Of a stretch of DNA of 64,000 bases, positions 26,301 through 34,950 are shown piece after piece. The DNA comes from Verrucomicrobium sp. BvORR034 (lineage in GTDB: Bacteria; Verrucomicrobiota; Verrucomicrobiia; Verrucomicrobiales; Verrucomicrobiaceae): contig NZ_BATQ01000072.1 in NCBI RefSeq assembly GCF_000739635.1, forward strand, positions 1 to 64,000. The letters are read 5' to 3'. Positions within the stretch are counted from its first letter, which is position 1. Each line of letters begins with the position of its first letter. A model generated the notes under the pieces. That model had not been told where the DNA came from. It worked only from the letters and a program-made list of their open reading frames with translations, and made no database searches. The translations under genes and the position numbers were made by a program.

Positions 26301-29127
26301 TGATCCGGGACTGGTTCTTGGTGGTGATGGCACCGCCTGCGCCTTCCACGCGCACGGTATTCCACTCCATGCGCTCCACCTTCACATCCACGCCGACGGG
26401 CGCGGTGAAGCTCTGGCCCTGGGGTGTGATGGCGGCCAGCTCAAAGGAGAACGGCTTGCCAGCGGTGGCGTACCAGTTCTGCTTCTTGGCCCCTACGATG
26501 AAGTCGGCGCCCGGGAGCTTGAACTCCGTCGTGCTGGAGATCGTCTGCTGGTTCACGTCGGTCACATCCGCATAGATGCTCACCGTCTGTGGCAGGGAGG
26601 CCTTGTGCAGGGGAGGGGCGGGCATCTCGATATCCACCGTGCCGTCGTCATTGAGCGTCAGCTCACCGTTCGCACCCCAGCTGAACTGCGTCTCTTCTTC
26701 GTCGCTCTCGGCTGTCTCGTCATCGCGATCCTTCTGACCATAGTGCCAGAAGGCCGGGGCATCGCCGAAGTGGTAGTCTGCCCACTCTGTAGGGGGCACA
26801 TAGTCCTCGGCCAGGCTGGCGCTCCAGCTCACCTTGGCGGAGGAGAGGGCCTTGCCCATGTAGTACTTGGCCGTGAGCGGCACCTTCACCCGGTCACCCA
26901 GAAGACGGTTGCGGTTGCCTTCCAGTTTTACCTCGAACGTGTTGGGCTTGTAGTCATCCACGCGCAGTTCCAGGTTGGCGATCTGGGCGTCTTCATCGTC
27001 CCCGTTGGCCGCGGCCGGCAGGGGATTGCCCGTGGCATCCGTCTTGGGGTACTCCAGTCGCAGGCTGTACCAGCCCGTGGTGCTATCTGGGAAGGTGATG
27101 TCATCTGCCCAGGTGCCGTTGGCGGTAAAGGTGATCGGCTTCGTCTGCACCGTGCGGTTGCGCTCGTCCGTCAGCACCATGGTGGCGGTGGCGGGCTTGC
27201 CGCCCAGCGTGAGCGAGTCGCCATTGCGATGCCGGGTGATGGCTTTCACGTGCGCCGTGTCACCGGGCTTGTACACGGGGCGGTCGGAGAAGATGAAGGT
27301 CTCGAACCGGTCGCGGAACGGGGATTCCCACGCGATGTTGATCCCGTGGCCCCACATGCCTATGCGATCGCCGCGGCTGCCGAGGTTCATGGAGGTGCAG
27401 TCCTGGTCCTTCGTCGCCAGCACCCACTCTGCTCCTTTGGATGGCACCTTGGCGAAGCCTTGGGCGTCCGTTTGCGCCACCTTCAGGAATCCGCGCTGCG
27501 CATCGGCCAGGGTGAGCTGCACGTCCGTGAGAGGCTGGCCGGTCTTCAGAGAGAATGCGTAGATCAATGCCTCCTGATCCGTGCCCTTCACCAGGAGCCC
27601 GATGTCGGTGAACTCCACAATCGCGCGGTTCACGATGGCACCGCCGGGAGCCTGATCCTGGGCGGTCGCCAGCAACTCGATGAAGACCGGTGCGGCTGGG
27701 CGCTGGCCCAGGATGTCCTTCCACTTCAGCTCCATGTAGGTGGCCTGCTGGAGGGGCTTGTCATTCGCATAGGTCTGGTCGTAGATGACCGTGCCGGGGA
27801 AGTTCTCGAACGGAGTGTCCTTTACCTTCTGCGCGGACTTGTTCGTGTCCGTGGCGTGTGGATCATAGCTCTCGTCATAGAGGGAGCGCGCCTTCAGCAG
27901 TTCGCCGTCGGAGAGCTGCTTTACGCGCAGGCGCAGGTCCTTGTAGTTCGCAGCATAGACATCGAAGATGCCCTTGCCCGAGGCGAGCTGGGTATTGGTG
28001 GTGGCAGTGGTGGAAACATAGACCGGGCTCGGCTGGAAGGTCACGGTGTCCTTCGAGCGCGTCGCCATGGGCAGGCCATCCGCTCCGGGGAATCCGGCCG
28101 CTAGCGTCACTGTGTAGGGCTGGTGCAGGAGGAACTCACCCGTGATAGCGACCGACTGGTAGCTGGCTTCCACCTTCAGGCCCGGCACTGGCGGCTCTAC
28201 GTGAATGAAGGGAGCGATGCGCTGGGCTGCCTGGGCGGGCGGGACTTCATTGCTGCTGATCGCCTTGTTGAAAAGGATGTCGATCGAGTGCGGCCTGTCA
28301 AAATGAGGCTCGGCCACGAGACGCTTGATGCCCAGCGGGAGGATGCTGCCCCAGGTGCGGGTGTCCACCCCCTCCAGCGTGGCGTTGCCAGCAGCGTTCG
28401 TGATGGTTGCGGGCAGCACCAGCGCCCAATCCTGGCCGATGGGCAGAGGAGCTGCGGTTTCAATAACGATCGCGTTGGGGCGGGTATCCGTCAGCCCGAT
28501 CTTGGGCTTCGTGCCAGCGATCTGCTCATCCCAGGTCTGCACCAGCTCCGCGTGGTACTGTTTCTTGAAGTCCTTCCCCGTGGCCAGACGCACTGTGGCG
28601 GGCACCCGGGTCGGGCTGGACTTGCTCACAAAGTAGGCGTGCTTGGCGATCTCGGCCGGATTCACCCGGTCGTTGAACTGCAGGATGTAAAACGGTGTGC
28701 GCTGGGCGGAGTCACCGGAGTAGTAGGGGTAGGCCCGCCATTCGTCGGCCACCTTGAGCCCATCCGTGGCGAATTCTCCCAGGTCCGTCGCTTCCACGGC
28801 GGTCCCTTCGACATCTTTCATCCCCGGGCGCAGGGCAAACTTGTAGCTCGTGGCGAACGAGAGCGGCTGGGTGAACCGGAACTGCCCGCTGCGCGAGCTG
28901 GTCCATCGGAACTCGCCTTTCACCGCCGGGGCGGCCACCAGGGGAGAGGCCTGCTCCACGGAGCCGACGCGATCCTTGCCCACCATGGGCGTGTCGAATC
29001 GCAGCTCGACGGTGGAGGACGGGGACAGGGTGTCAGGCTCGATGACAAGTTCCACGGCGGAGGCCGGGACAGGCGCGAAGCCCGCAAAGAGCGCGCAGAG
29101 CGCAGCAACGAATGCTCGGGTTTTCAT
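23308..29127 (-). CDS. Bacterial alpha-2-macroglobulin (thioester type), PBP1C partner
   Basis: 1,939 residues. The signal peptide ends near PVPASA (residue 24) and there is no lipobox, so it is probably periplasmic. The N-terminal half holds several macroglobulin domains, including an MG2-type segment with FSDRPVYKPGDTAHVKAI. The alpha-2-macroglobulin core carries ATALWSATLTTDAQGKV. The thioester sits in HYPYGCVEQTSS with C1468 and Q1471, followed by the alpha-helical TED domain (YPYGCVEQ to ~1750). Such proteins trap host or rival proteases by covalent capture. pbpC lies downstream on the same strand. The start was set at ATG 29127, which begins the signal peptide; a TTG seven codons upstream is less likely. 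Confidence 0.95.
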   Translation of the reverse strand: MKTRAFVAALCALFAGFAPVPASAVELVIEPDTLSPSSTVELRFDTPMVGKDRVGSVEQASPLVAAPAVKGEFRWTSSRSGQFRFTQPLSFATSYKFALRPGMKDVEGTAVEATDLGEFATDGLKVADEWRAYPYYSGDSAQRTPFYILQFNDRVNPAEIAKHAYFVSKSSPTRVPATVRLATGKDFKKQYHAELVQTWDEQIAGTKPKIGLTDTRPNAIVIETAAPLPIGQDWALVLPATITNAAGNATLEGVDTRTWGSILPLGIKRLVAEPHFDRPHSIDILFNKAISSNEVPPAQAAQRIAPFIHVEPPVPGLKVEASYQSVAITGEFLLHQPYTVTLAAGFPGADGLPMATRSKDTVTFQPSPVYVSTTATTNTQLASGKGIFDVYAANYKDLRLRVKQLSDGELLKARSLYDESYDPHATDTNKSAQKVKDTPFENFPGTVIYDQTYANDKPLQQATYMELKWKDILGQRPAAPVFIELLATAQDQAPGGAIVNRAIVEFTDIGLLVKGTDQEALIYAFSLKTGQPLTDVQLTLADAQRGFLKVAQTDAQGFAKVPSKGAEWVLATKDQDCTSMNLGSRGDRIGMWGHGINIAWESPFRDRFETFIFSDRPVYKPGDTAHVKAITRHRNGDSLTLGGKPATATMVLTDERNRTVQTKPITFTANGTWADDITFPDSTTGWYSLRLEYPKTDATGNPLPAAANGDDEDAQIANLELRVDDYKPNTFEVKLEGNRNRLLGDRVKVPLTAKYYMGKALSSAKVSWSASLAEDYVPPTEWADYHFGDAPAFWHYGQKDRDDETAESDEEETQFSWGANGELTLNDDGTVDIEMPAPPLHKASLPQTVSIYADVTDVNQQTISSTTEFKLPGADFIVGAKKQNWYATAGKPFSFELAAITPQGQSFTAPVGVDVKVERMEWNTVRVEGAGGAITTKNQSRIIDELKTSVQLSSSNGRASAGTLSFTPKQGGTYFLTATATDAQGRTVLTRVPFYAVGGQGFPWSWEDGSRITLQPDKTTVKPGEEVSIVVKTPFAGQALVTVERNSVLRHLVAPVSPENPVVKLKMTDEDGPNAFVSVIVMRGAADSPQPDPMPEYKVGYCELTVPSDKKRLFVEAKPSSDTVRPGEELSVTATVTDAGKQPVAGADVTLYAVDEGVLSLMNYLTPQPFEFFHMPMALAVNSYSTLDSLLEEAMDDRYRGNKGIVIGGGGDDADPSAALRKNFVATALWSATLTTDAQGKVNATFKAPDSLTRYRVMAVAAKDADRFGSGESKFVVNKPLMVEPVVPRFAHLGDEILIKGIVHNTTPHDGSVELELTLDDNAILITEQRPFALVGVRNRITMNASRSERRPITLKAGETVAVAFPVRFVKTGTTTWKWQVRTTTWAPGAPALSDAVESKFEVNSPIPALREVQYFELTSASANQNLLQRINPQLLESEGDLNLSFSQSRLYEARDALDQTLHYPYGCVEQTSSATLPWLALSRYEAMFPDLLQKAKANDAISKGVRRLLAMQTDSGGLSYWPGGDTPVYWGSAYGAFVLMKAKEWGVPVPQDSLDKLTDYLSKGLREFDLAASTENEKLTDAAMGLYVLAKAGKTEPAYSTLLFQRREKLPETARLYLALSMCLNNGAPRQIAELIKAPAKRTPQHRYWAAPELAHPLRLLVATHLGMKAEAQAAATELLRTRTGRGDWGTTFGNAWSLLALSAAERPAKDATSSPLTLVANWQGTPNQVVLGDNLASQAIQFPLKRNGGPAPLSVVLPDTRPVMGRLEVKSYPDLKTFQPVSKGFTIRRKYERLTPIGTREVPKNLRVGDLIVVTLDITVDKPNRYMAINDPLPSVFEPVNPEFVTQNQRRNDEGEDNAWFCDHRELRSDRALFFTNDATEQGQFELKYLARVIAEGDVIVPPTRIEAMYEPNHYGLGEIQRVMTLPMGDGSDVVAR

Positions 29128-29368
29128 GGAAAAAATGGCGTTTGGCAAAGCCTAGCAGAATCGGACGTCGTTGACGATGGCAGACATTCACCCATTTTTG
29201 TCACTTCTGGCCCGGTTGTGACGCGGGTTGTTGGCCTTTTTGCAGCCTGGCTGGGGAGGACATCTGGCAGAGACAGTTCGACACTTGGGATTACGGACAT
29301 CGGCGCGATTTCTTGGGTCAGATCGGAGAGAGATCGCCCCATTGCATTCGCGGTTGCCGGATCACTCC

Positions 29369-29392
29369 GGTTCGATCATCATGGATCGAACC
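29369..29392 (+). promoter_or_regulatory. Perfect hairpin enclosing a start codon
   Basis: GGTTCGATC (29369-29377) pairs exactly with GATCGAACC (29384-29392) around the loop ATCATG. The ATG at 29381 lies in that loop, and a second in-frame ATG follows at 29393. Either the hairpin controls access to the first start or translation begins just after it. No Shine-Dalgarno sequence is evident for either. Confidence 0.5.
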
Positions 29393-29959
29393 ATGCATCG
29401 CGTCTGTGTCTATTGTGGGTCCAGTTTCGGAAACAATCCTGTTTTTGCCGAAGTGGCGGCACAGGTCGGGGCCAAGCTGGCGCGCAGCGGATTGGGCATG
29501 GTGTACGGCGGGGGCAGCGTGGGGCTGATGGGTGTGGTGGCAGATGCCGCACTGGCCCAGGGCGGGGAGGTGATCGGCGTCATCCCGAAAAAGCTGGTCG
29601 AGCTGGAAAAGGAGCACCGCGGCGTCACCCGGCTGATCGAGGTGGAGACCATGCACGAGCGGAAGCAGGCCATGATGGACCACGCCGACGGCTTCCTGGT
29701 GCTGCCCGGCGGCTACGGCACCCTGGAGGAACTGTTTGAAGTCCTCGCCTGGCTGCAACTCGGCTTCCACACCAAGCCGGTTGGGCTGCTCAACGTGGCC
29801 GGTTATTACGATCCCCTCGTGAAGATGCTGGACGCCATGGTGGACAACGCCCTCCTGCACCCAGAACACCACGGCTTGCTGCTGGTGGATCGCGACGTCG
29901 AGGCTTTGCTGGGGCGTATGATGGACTTCATGGTGCCCGATGTGAGCAAATGGCTGTAA
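29381..29959 (+). CDS. LOG-family (TIGR00730) Rossmann protein, putative nucleotide phosphoribohydrolase
   Basis: The 192-residue product has VCVYCGSSFGNN at the N-terminus, GLGMVYGGGSVGLMG near residues 36-51 and the signature PGGYGTLEELFEVL near 108-121. ERKQAMMDHAD precedes the signature. Members cleave the ribose 5-phosphate from nucleotide monophosphates (cytokinin-activating LOG type) and were long mislabelled as lysine decarboxylases. The length is normal for the short subgroup. ATG 29393 is an alternative start. The stop is followed at once by CGGTAATTCAGTAA-type repeats. Confidence 0.92.
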   Translation: MDRTMHRVCVYCGSSFGNNPVFAEVAAQVGAKLARSGLGMVYGGGSVGLMGVVADAALAQGGEVIGVIPKKLVELEKEHRGVTRLIEVETMHERKQAMMDHADGFLVLPGGYGTLEELFEVLAWLQLGFHTKPVGLLNVAGYYDPLVKMLDAMVDNALLHPEHHGLLLVDRDVEALLGRMMDFMVPDVSKWL

Positions 29960-30410
29960 GTCGGTAATTCAGTAAACCGGTAATTCAGTGAGGCGGTAAG
30001 CCGGTGCTGCTCCCGTGGGGAGTGACTCATGGCGTCTGTGGCCGAGTGACGAGCTTTCAGCGGAAAAACGGACATCACCTGGCGACGAAGTCGCTGTGGA
30101 GTGCGTGCGGGAACCGCCGCTTTGGCGCCCCTTGTGATGTTCTTGAACCCTTCGCTCCCCAGCAGGGGCCAGCGTGGTCGGTCGTGGGCTTCGTTGGCGG
30201 TGGAGAGACGTTTGCACGACACATGCCTTCCCAAAGCGGTGATGCTCACCGCAGTCCCAAAATCCTGCTGCGCAGGATCAGGTGTTGGGGGTGTGGAGAT
30301 GGTTTGGGAGTGGCTGAGGCTTGCGATATCGAAGGACGCTGTGTTCCAGCCTGCCCCGGCCCATCTCAGCCAACCGACAGAGCACGACAAATCCCACCGT
30401 ATAGCAGCTC
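29960..30410. other. Intergenic with tail repeats and a hairpin, no gene seen
   Basis: The first ~45 bases repeat CGGTAATTCAGTAA-type text, like that after the PEP-CTERM gene. ATCCTGC-TGC-GCAGGAT at 30262-30278 is a perfect hairpin. Open frames on the minus strand here look like translated repeats. The promoter of the next gene must lie at the right end. Confidence 0.5.
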
Positions 30411-31232
30411 ATGCTTCGTCGCCATTTTCTCAGTAGTGCCAGCGCAGGCACGGCCCTGGTCGTGTTATCTCCTTATGCCCAGGCTCTTGCCCAATCCACC
30501 TCCAGCGCGGCGTTTCATGACGCCAAGTGCGAGGGTGTCTATCCCCGCCACCTACAGGGCATTTGCACCAACGACCGCGGTGCCATCTACTGGAGCTGGA
30601 CGGAGGCCTTGGTGAAGACGGACCTGAAGGGGCGCATCCTCAAGTCTATTCCTGCCGCCGACCATCATGGGGATCTCTGCCATGTGGACGGCAAAATCTA
30701 TGTCGCAGTGAATCTGGGCAAGTTCAACCAGCCCGCGGGCAAGGCTGACTCCTGGGTGTTCGTGTACGATGCGGAGACGCTCGCGGAGTTATCACGTCAT
30801 GCTGTGCCCGAGGCGGTGCATGGTGCCGGCGGCATGGCTTTCCGAGAGGGGAAGTTCTATGTCGTGGGCGGGTTGCCGCCGGGGATCAACGAGAACTACG
30901 TCTACGAGTACAACACGGAGTTTAAGTTCGTGAAGCGTCACGTCCTCGCCAGCGGTTACACGCTCATGGGCGTACAGACCCTGGCTTGGATCAAGGGAGA
31001 GTGGTGGTTCGGCTGCTATGGCAAGCCTCCGGAGCTCCTGCGTGCGGATGCCTCCTTCAACTTCCTCGGTAAGACGAACTTCGATGCTGCGCTGGGCATC
31101 GTGGAACTGCCTGGAGGCAAGGTGTTGCTCGGCGGCAACCAGCTCACGAAGGGCGTGGGGAACACCGGCTTCGTGAGAATTCTGGAAGTGGGGAAAGATC
31201 GCTGGCCCGTGAAATCAAAGACCGGTGCGTGA
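30411..31232 (+). CDS. Exported beta-propeller-like protein of unknown function
   Basis: 273 residues. The N-terminus LRRHFLSSASAGTALVVLSP has paired arginines and could be a Tat or Sec signal, with a likely cleavage after AQALAQ. The mature part repeats strand-rich units such as GICTNDRGAIYWSWTEALVK, GDLCHVDGKIYVAV and GMAFREGKFYVVGG. These fit a five- to six-blade propeller of the kind seen in secreted lyases and strictosidine-synthase-like proteins. No catalytic motif is recognised. It stands alone, with a repeat-bearing gap before it and 177 bp after it. Confidence 0.7.
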   Translation: MLRRHFLSSASAGTALVVLSPYAQALAQSTSSAAFHDAKCEGVYPRHLQGICTNDRGAIYWSWTEALVKTDLKGRILKSIPAADHHGDLCHVDGKIYVAVNLGKFNQPAGKADSWVFVYDAETLAELSRHAVPEAVHGAGGMAFREGKFYVVGGLPPGINENYVYEYNTEFKFVKRHVLASGYTLMGVQTLAWIKGEWWFGCYGKPPELLRADASFNFLGKTNFDAALGIVELPGGKVLLGGNQLTKGVGNTGFVRILEVGKDRWPVKSKTGA

Positions 31233-31409
31233 CTGCCAACCGCGGGATTGGGACCAAGTGCCACTTAACAATGCTGGCGAGGCTCTGTTTGTACTGCGAA
31301 CAGCTTCCTTCGGAGAGGGGCTGTACGCAGTTTGTGGCTGACAAGCAACGAGGCCACAGCCTTTTCCATTGTGCGGGTTTCGTTCGTGAGATAATGGGAT
31401 GGAAGAGAA

Positions 31410-31952
31410 ATGTCTGCTCACTTTTCATCTGCCAAAGTCTGGGCTCGCTGGCTGATCATTGTCAGTCTCGGCGGGCTTGGGGTGACGATTTTGGCGCAGG
31501 GATTGTGGCACGTTCTCTTCTCAGAAACGGCTCACGAAAACACCGCCGCCCGGTGGCTCGGGTTTTCGTTCACGGCTGTCGCTTCGGCTTGGTTCATTGG
31601 CATCGCTCTGGGCGTGTGCTTCCGGTGGTATCGCTTGGTGAGCACGATGCTCATGATGCCGGTAACCTTCGCCGTATTCAGTGTTTGTCAGTCTGGCACC
31701 CGCTGGGTGCGAGGAGCAGTGCCTGAGGAAACGTGGATCGATATCCCAGTTCTTGGTCTGTGCGTGTCCTTTGCGCTGGCTCTGCTGCCACTTGCCATTC
31801 CTGTCTGGCCGTGGTTCAGAGGTCTGGCCGCTATCTTTCGCTACATCGACCGGCTGGAGGCGAGGGGAGCCTATCGGGTCTGGGAGGCTGCCGACAGTTC
31901 ACAAGGCGATGACGAGGGGCTAGACCAAGGAGGAGTCGAGAAAAGACCGTGA
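31410..31952 (+). CDS. Small four-helix membrane protein of unknown function
   Basis: 180 residues with four predicted membrane helices: WLIIVSLGGLGVTILAQGLW (~10-30), FSFTAVASAWFIGIALGVCF (~52-72), MLMMPVTFAVFSVC (~80-95) and VLGLCVSFALALLPLAIPVW (~112-135). A charged C-terminal tail follows (EARGAYRVWEAADSSQGDDE). No family recognised. The ATG at 31410 is preceded by a GGATGGAAGAG purine stretch that could serve as a ribosome-binding site. Confidence 0.6.
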   Translation: MSAHFSSAKVWARWLIIVSLGGLGVTILAQGLWHVLFSETAHENTAARWLGFSFTAVASAWFIGIALGVCFRWYRLVSTMLMMPVTFAVFSVCQSGTRWVRGAVPEETWIDIPVLGLCVSFALALLPLAIPVWPWFRGLAAIFRYIDRLEARGAYRVWEAADSSQGDDEGLDQGGVEKRP

Positions 31953-32066
31953 CGGTAGTCAATCGTTGTCGACGAGATCGTCCAGCGGGGTGGCGGCTGA
32001 TAAGCAAGTGAGTGACGTGTGGGAATTTGGCTTTCTCAAGAGAGACTGACTTGTCATACTTCCAGC

Positions 32067-33290
32067 ATGCGGAGTAGTGCTCTTTCACAGATGCGTGGGC
32101 GGCTGGCGGCGCGTGCTGTCGCCTCAGTGTTTGCGTCCATGGCGATCGCCGACCTGATACAGGCTCAGGCACCGGAGAAGATCGCGCCAGCCCCGACCAT
32201 CGGACCAGTCCTGGAACCGGCGAAGCCAACCGTGACGCCACCGACGTCCGGTGCAGCAGAAAGCTGGCAGGATACGCTTTCCGGTTGGGCCAAGGGCGGA
32301 ATGGACAAGGTTGCCGCCACCGTGAAATCCTGGGCACCTGCCGGAAGTGCCGAAGCAAGCAAGCAGGAGCCTCCGCCTGCCGGTGGGGCAGAGAAGCAAC
32401 TTGAAGCACTGGGGCTGCAGCTCATGCCCGATGAATTGAGCAAACTGCAATCTGCCCTGAAGGACAATGCCTTTAAACAGGCTGAGGAGCATGCGCGAAA
32501 GCTGGACGAACTCCTGGGCTCCGACTCCCTCAAGTACTGTCTGGAAGTGCTCAAGCTACAGGCCACCTCGGGGACCGATGCGGCGGTGGCTGCCGTACAG
32601 AAGTACATTGAGACACCCGGACTGAAATCCGACGCCCGTCGGGTGGGTGAAGAGATCTTGGGAGTGCTCAAATCCGTCAAGCGCGACGATGCGGTGGCGA
32701 TAGTGTCTCTGGTGGTGTATCTGTCACTGGAGAGCAAGATGAGCCATGGGGCGGCCCCTGTCGCGGCCATGGCCGGATTGGTCACCGAAGACTTGTGGAC
32801 CTACATCGCCCGTATTGCCGACGAAAAAGGGGGTGGTGCGCAGTATCAGTGGGACCGGTCCAACCTCAAGGCCATAGGTCTCGGCCTGCTGGCCGTGGCG
32901 CAAGATGCGGTGGATCCTTCCGAGCGTCTGGCGCGTGACGTCACTCCCTCCATGGTTGCCCTGGTCAAATCGTGGTCGGATGCTGTGGCCAAGGGGGATG
33001 CAGAGGCTTGCAAGCAGTTGTTTCATCCTGCGCGTCGGATGGAGGCGGCTTTGCCCCAGGGCTGGGAAACCCGAAAGTCCGACCAGGTGGAATCCTGGAA
33101 CATGGATTTGTTATTTCATCGTGGCGCATTGGTGGGGCTCCGGGTGGAGAGGGGCCCCTTGGTATCCCAACCGGAAGGTCCCTACAGCCAATACTATCTG
33201 ATGGTGCTCCAGCGCGGAGTGGAGCATGACAGCGCATGGCAGCTTTGGGACGTCATGCCTTGGGCGGGATCCGAGTTGCCAAGACGGTAG
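32067..33290 (+). CDS. Secreted protein of unknown function
   Basis: About 407 residues. A signal-like segment (ARAVASVFASMAIADLIQAQ) is followed by a Pro/Ala/Thr linker, a helical region (ELSKLQSALKDNAFKQAEEH, ~115-200) that may form TPR-like hairpins, and a C-terminal ~120-residue domain (MVALVKSWSDAVAKGDAEAC to LWDVMPW). The last domain, with KGDAEACKQLFHP early and YYLMVLQRG later, resembles the cone-shaped NTF2/SnoaL-like folds, but this is only an impression. Several ATGs are close together; 32067 or 32091 both leave a signal peptide. Confidence 0.6.
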   Translation: MRSSALSQMRGRLAARAVASVFASMAIADLIQAQAPEKIAPAPTIGPVLEPAKPTVTPPTSGAAESWQDTLSGWAKGGMDKVAATVKSWAPAGSAEASKQEPPPAGGAEKQLEALGLQLMPDELSKLQSALKDNAFKQAEEHARKLDELLGSDSLKYCLEVLKLQATSGTDAAVAAVQKYIETPGLKSDARRVGEEILGVLKSVKRDDAVAIVSLVVYLSLESKMSHGAAPVAAMAGLVTEDLWTYIARIADEKGGGAQYQWDRSNLKAIGLGLLAVAQDAVDPSERLARDVTPSMVALVKSWSDAVAKGDAEACKQLFHPARRMEAALPQGWETRKSDQVESWNMDLLFHRGALVGLRVERGPLVSQPEGPYSQYYLMVLQRGVEHDSAWQLWDVMPWAGSELPRR

Positions 33291-33321
33291 ACCGGGCATC
33301 TGATATCCCACCACTCACCTT

Positions 33322-33894
33322 TCACCTCTTACCGAATCGCCGCTCCAAAATCGCCTCCCACTTGGTCGCCAGTCTTTGCATGCCTTCACTCAGCGGCAGC
33401 TCCCGCATTTCCTCCGGGGTGAACCAGCGCAGTTCGTGACTCTCATCACTGGTGACGAACTGGGCGTTCTCTGGTGCGATGAACATGTAGCGCACATCGT
33501 AGTGCCAGTGGGCGGGCTCGCCTTTGCGCTCCGGAATGGGGTGAATGTCCAGATCAAACGGGCGCGTTGAGGCCACAATGAGCCCTTCCACACCGGATTC
33601 CTCCAGCGCCTCCCGTTGGGCCACCTGCAGGATGTTGTCATCGCCGTCGCAATGGCCGCCAAACTGGAGCCAGCAGTCGAGTTTGCGATGGTGGGTGAGC
33701 AGAGCGCGGGAGCCGTCTGCACTCACCACCAGAGCGCTGCCGGTGAAATGGGCCGGGTGACAGCTGCGGTGAAAGCAGTCCTCCTGCTCGTCCAGCAGGG
33801 CGATCATCTTCTCCCGATGGGGCACTTCGTCGGCCCGGTGCGGATGGGAGAGGTCGAGGTCAGTGAGTTGTTGGCGGAGGTCCAGGCGAGTCAT
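33322..33894 (-). CDS. NUDIX hydrolase
   Basis: 190 residues. The Nudix box reads GGHCDGDDNILQVAQREALE followed by ESGV, fitting G-x5-E-x7-REUXEEXGU except that the first Glu is Asp. An N-terminal ~45 residues (SHPHRADEVPHREKMIALLD) resemble the helical lead seen in bacterial Nudix proteins of this size. The fold cleaves nucleoside-diphosphate-linked compounds; the substrate cannot be read from sequence. A short gap (38 bp) separates it from the lipoprotein gene upstream on the same strand, so the two may be co-transcribed. Confidence 0.88.
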   Translation of the reverse strand: MTRLDLRQQLTDLDLSHPHRADEVPHREKMIALLDEQEDCFHRSCHPAHFTGSALVVSADGSRALLTHHRKLDCWLQFGGHCDGDDNILQVAQREALEESGVEGLIVASTRPFDLDIHPIPERKGEPAHWHYDVRYMFIAPENAQFVTSDESHELRWFTPEEMRELPLSEGMQRLATKWEAILERRFGKR

Positions 33895-33932
33895 GGGCGG
33901 CGGGCATCTCTAGCACCGCTCCGCCCCGGACG

Positions 33933-34706
33933 CTACCGGGGATCCAGCGTGAAGGCAAAGGTGTCCTGAATCCGGTCTCCCGGGGCGGTGCGGGTAAAGA
34001 GCTCGAACTGCGAGGCCCAGGCGTGAATGGCCTCCGTCGCGTGCCCATACGGGCGGTAGTCCGCCAGACTGTACATGGTCATCCGGTCTGCTTCGTTGTC
34101 GGCGAACTCGAAGACCAGTTCGCCGGTGCTGGAGTTCCTCACCTTGCCTTCGATGGCGACGTTGCCCTTTGTGAACATGCCGCCAATGCTCGCCAGGGGG
34201 CCCACGACGAACTTGGCCGCCGTCTTCACCGCGTTCCCCTTGGGGCTGGTGGGGCTCAGTTCCACCAGGGCCAGTTCCAGAGTGACGGAGCTGGCATTGG
34301 GCTTCTGGGCCAGCACATACCTGGCCTGCTCAGAACGCTGGAAGGCGATGGCGAACTGATTGCGAAGCATCGTGGCCATCTCGCGTTCTTTGCGCTCGAT
34401 GCTGCCCATGGCGATCTCTTTTTCAATGAGTGCCTTATGGATGGGGCGCAGGTATTTCAGCGTCACCGGTGACACGTAGATGGAGGTCTTCTGCGCCACC
34501 CGCTCCCGCACGCCCGGGTCTGGGGACCGCCAGATCTTGTGAAAGGGCACGCGCTTGCGATCCGGCTTCATCTCGTTCGGGTGCTCGACGAAAGCCGACA
34601 AGGGTACAGGCTTCGCCTTGAGCAGTCTGTTCGTGCTGGAGCAGGATATCATGCCCAGCATCAACAACATCAGCCAACCGGTCATCATCCAGCGCGTACG
34701 AACCAT
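33933..34706 (-). CDS. Lipoprotein, possibly DUF3313-like
   Basis: 257 residues. The signal peptide has a lipobox (LMLGMISCSS, Cys near residue 20). The mature protein has TSIYVSPVTLKYLRP, a helical middle (ALIEKEIAMGSIERKEREMA), and GNVAIEGKVRNSSTGELVFEFAD toward the end. That order (a strand with VxPV, a helix, then an E-G-x-x-x-D/N-x-x-T-G-E segment) resembles DUF3313 lipoproteins; I hold this loosely. The start was placed at ATG 34706 directly before the signal peptide. It is divergent from the PQQ-propeller gene. Confidence 0.65.
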   Translation of the reverse strand: MVRTRWMMTGWLMLLMLGMISCSSTNRLLKAKPVPLSAFVEHPNEMKPDRKRVPFHKIWRSPDPGVRERVAQKTSIYVSPVTLKYLRPIHKALIEKEIAMGSIERKEREMATMLRNQFAIAFQRSEQARYVLAQKPNASSVTLELALVELSPTSPKGNAVKTAAKFVVGPLASIGGMFTKGNVAIEGKVRNSSTGELVFEFADNEADRMTMYSLADYRPYGHATEAIHAWASQFELFTRTAPGDRIQDTFAFTLDPR

Positions 34707-34950
34707 AGAGAGATAAAAAGGGGGAGGGGCTAATTTGGGAAGCACGGTCGTGCATTCAACCTCCCTGTCGTGAAGAATTGCCCATCGGGTACCCCCTTGT
34801 TGAAGGCCCGGGCCACCTGGGCTGGAATCGCCATAGCTCGTGTAGCAGGCATAAATGTTCCGCGTCGGCGCTTGGGCGAAAGTCGGCCCGCGGCACGGGC
34901 GTTGTGGACAGGTCGCCCACCGCATTCATCACCACTGCCTCGCCGCTCAC

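Noticed and set aside
23257-28104. A very long open frame antisense to the first alpha-2-macroglobulin
   Set aside because: It mirrors the codon pattern of the opposite strand, has no signal or family motif, and G+C-rich genes commonly leave such open antisense frames. The same holds for 17743-19983, 10605-12227, 40497-42266 and 47779-49467.
29806-30390. A minus-strand gene after the LOG gene
   Set aside because: The frame overlaps the LOG coding region and repeat text, and the translation has no domain or signal.
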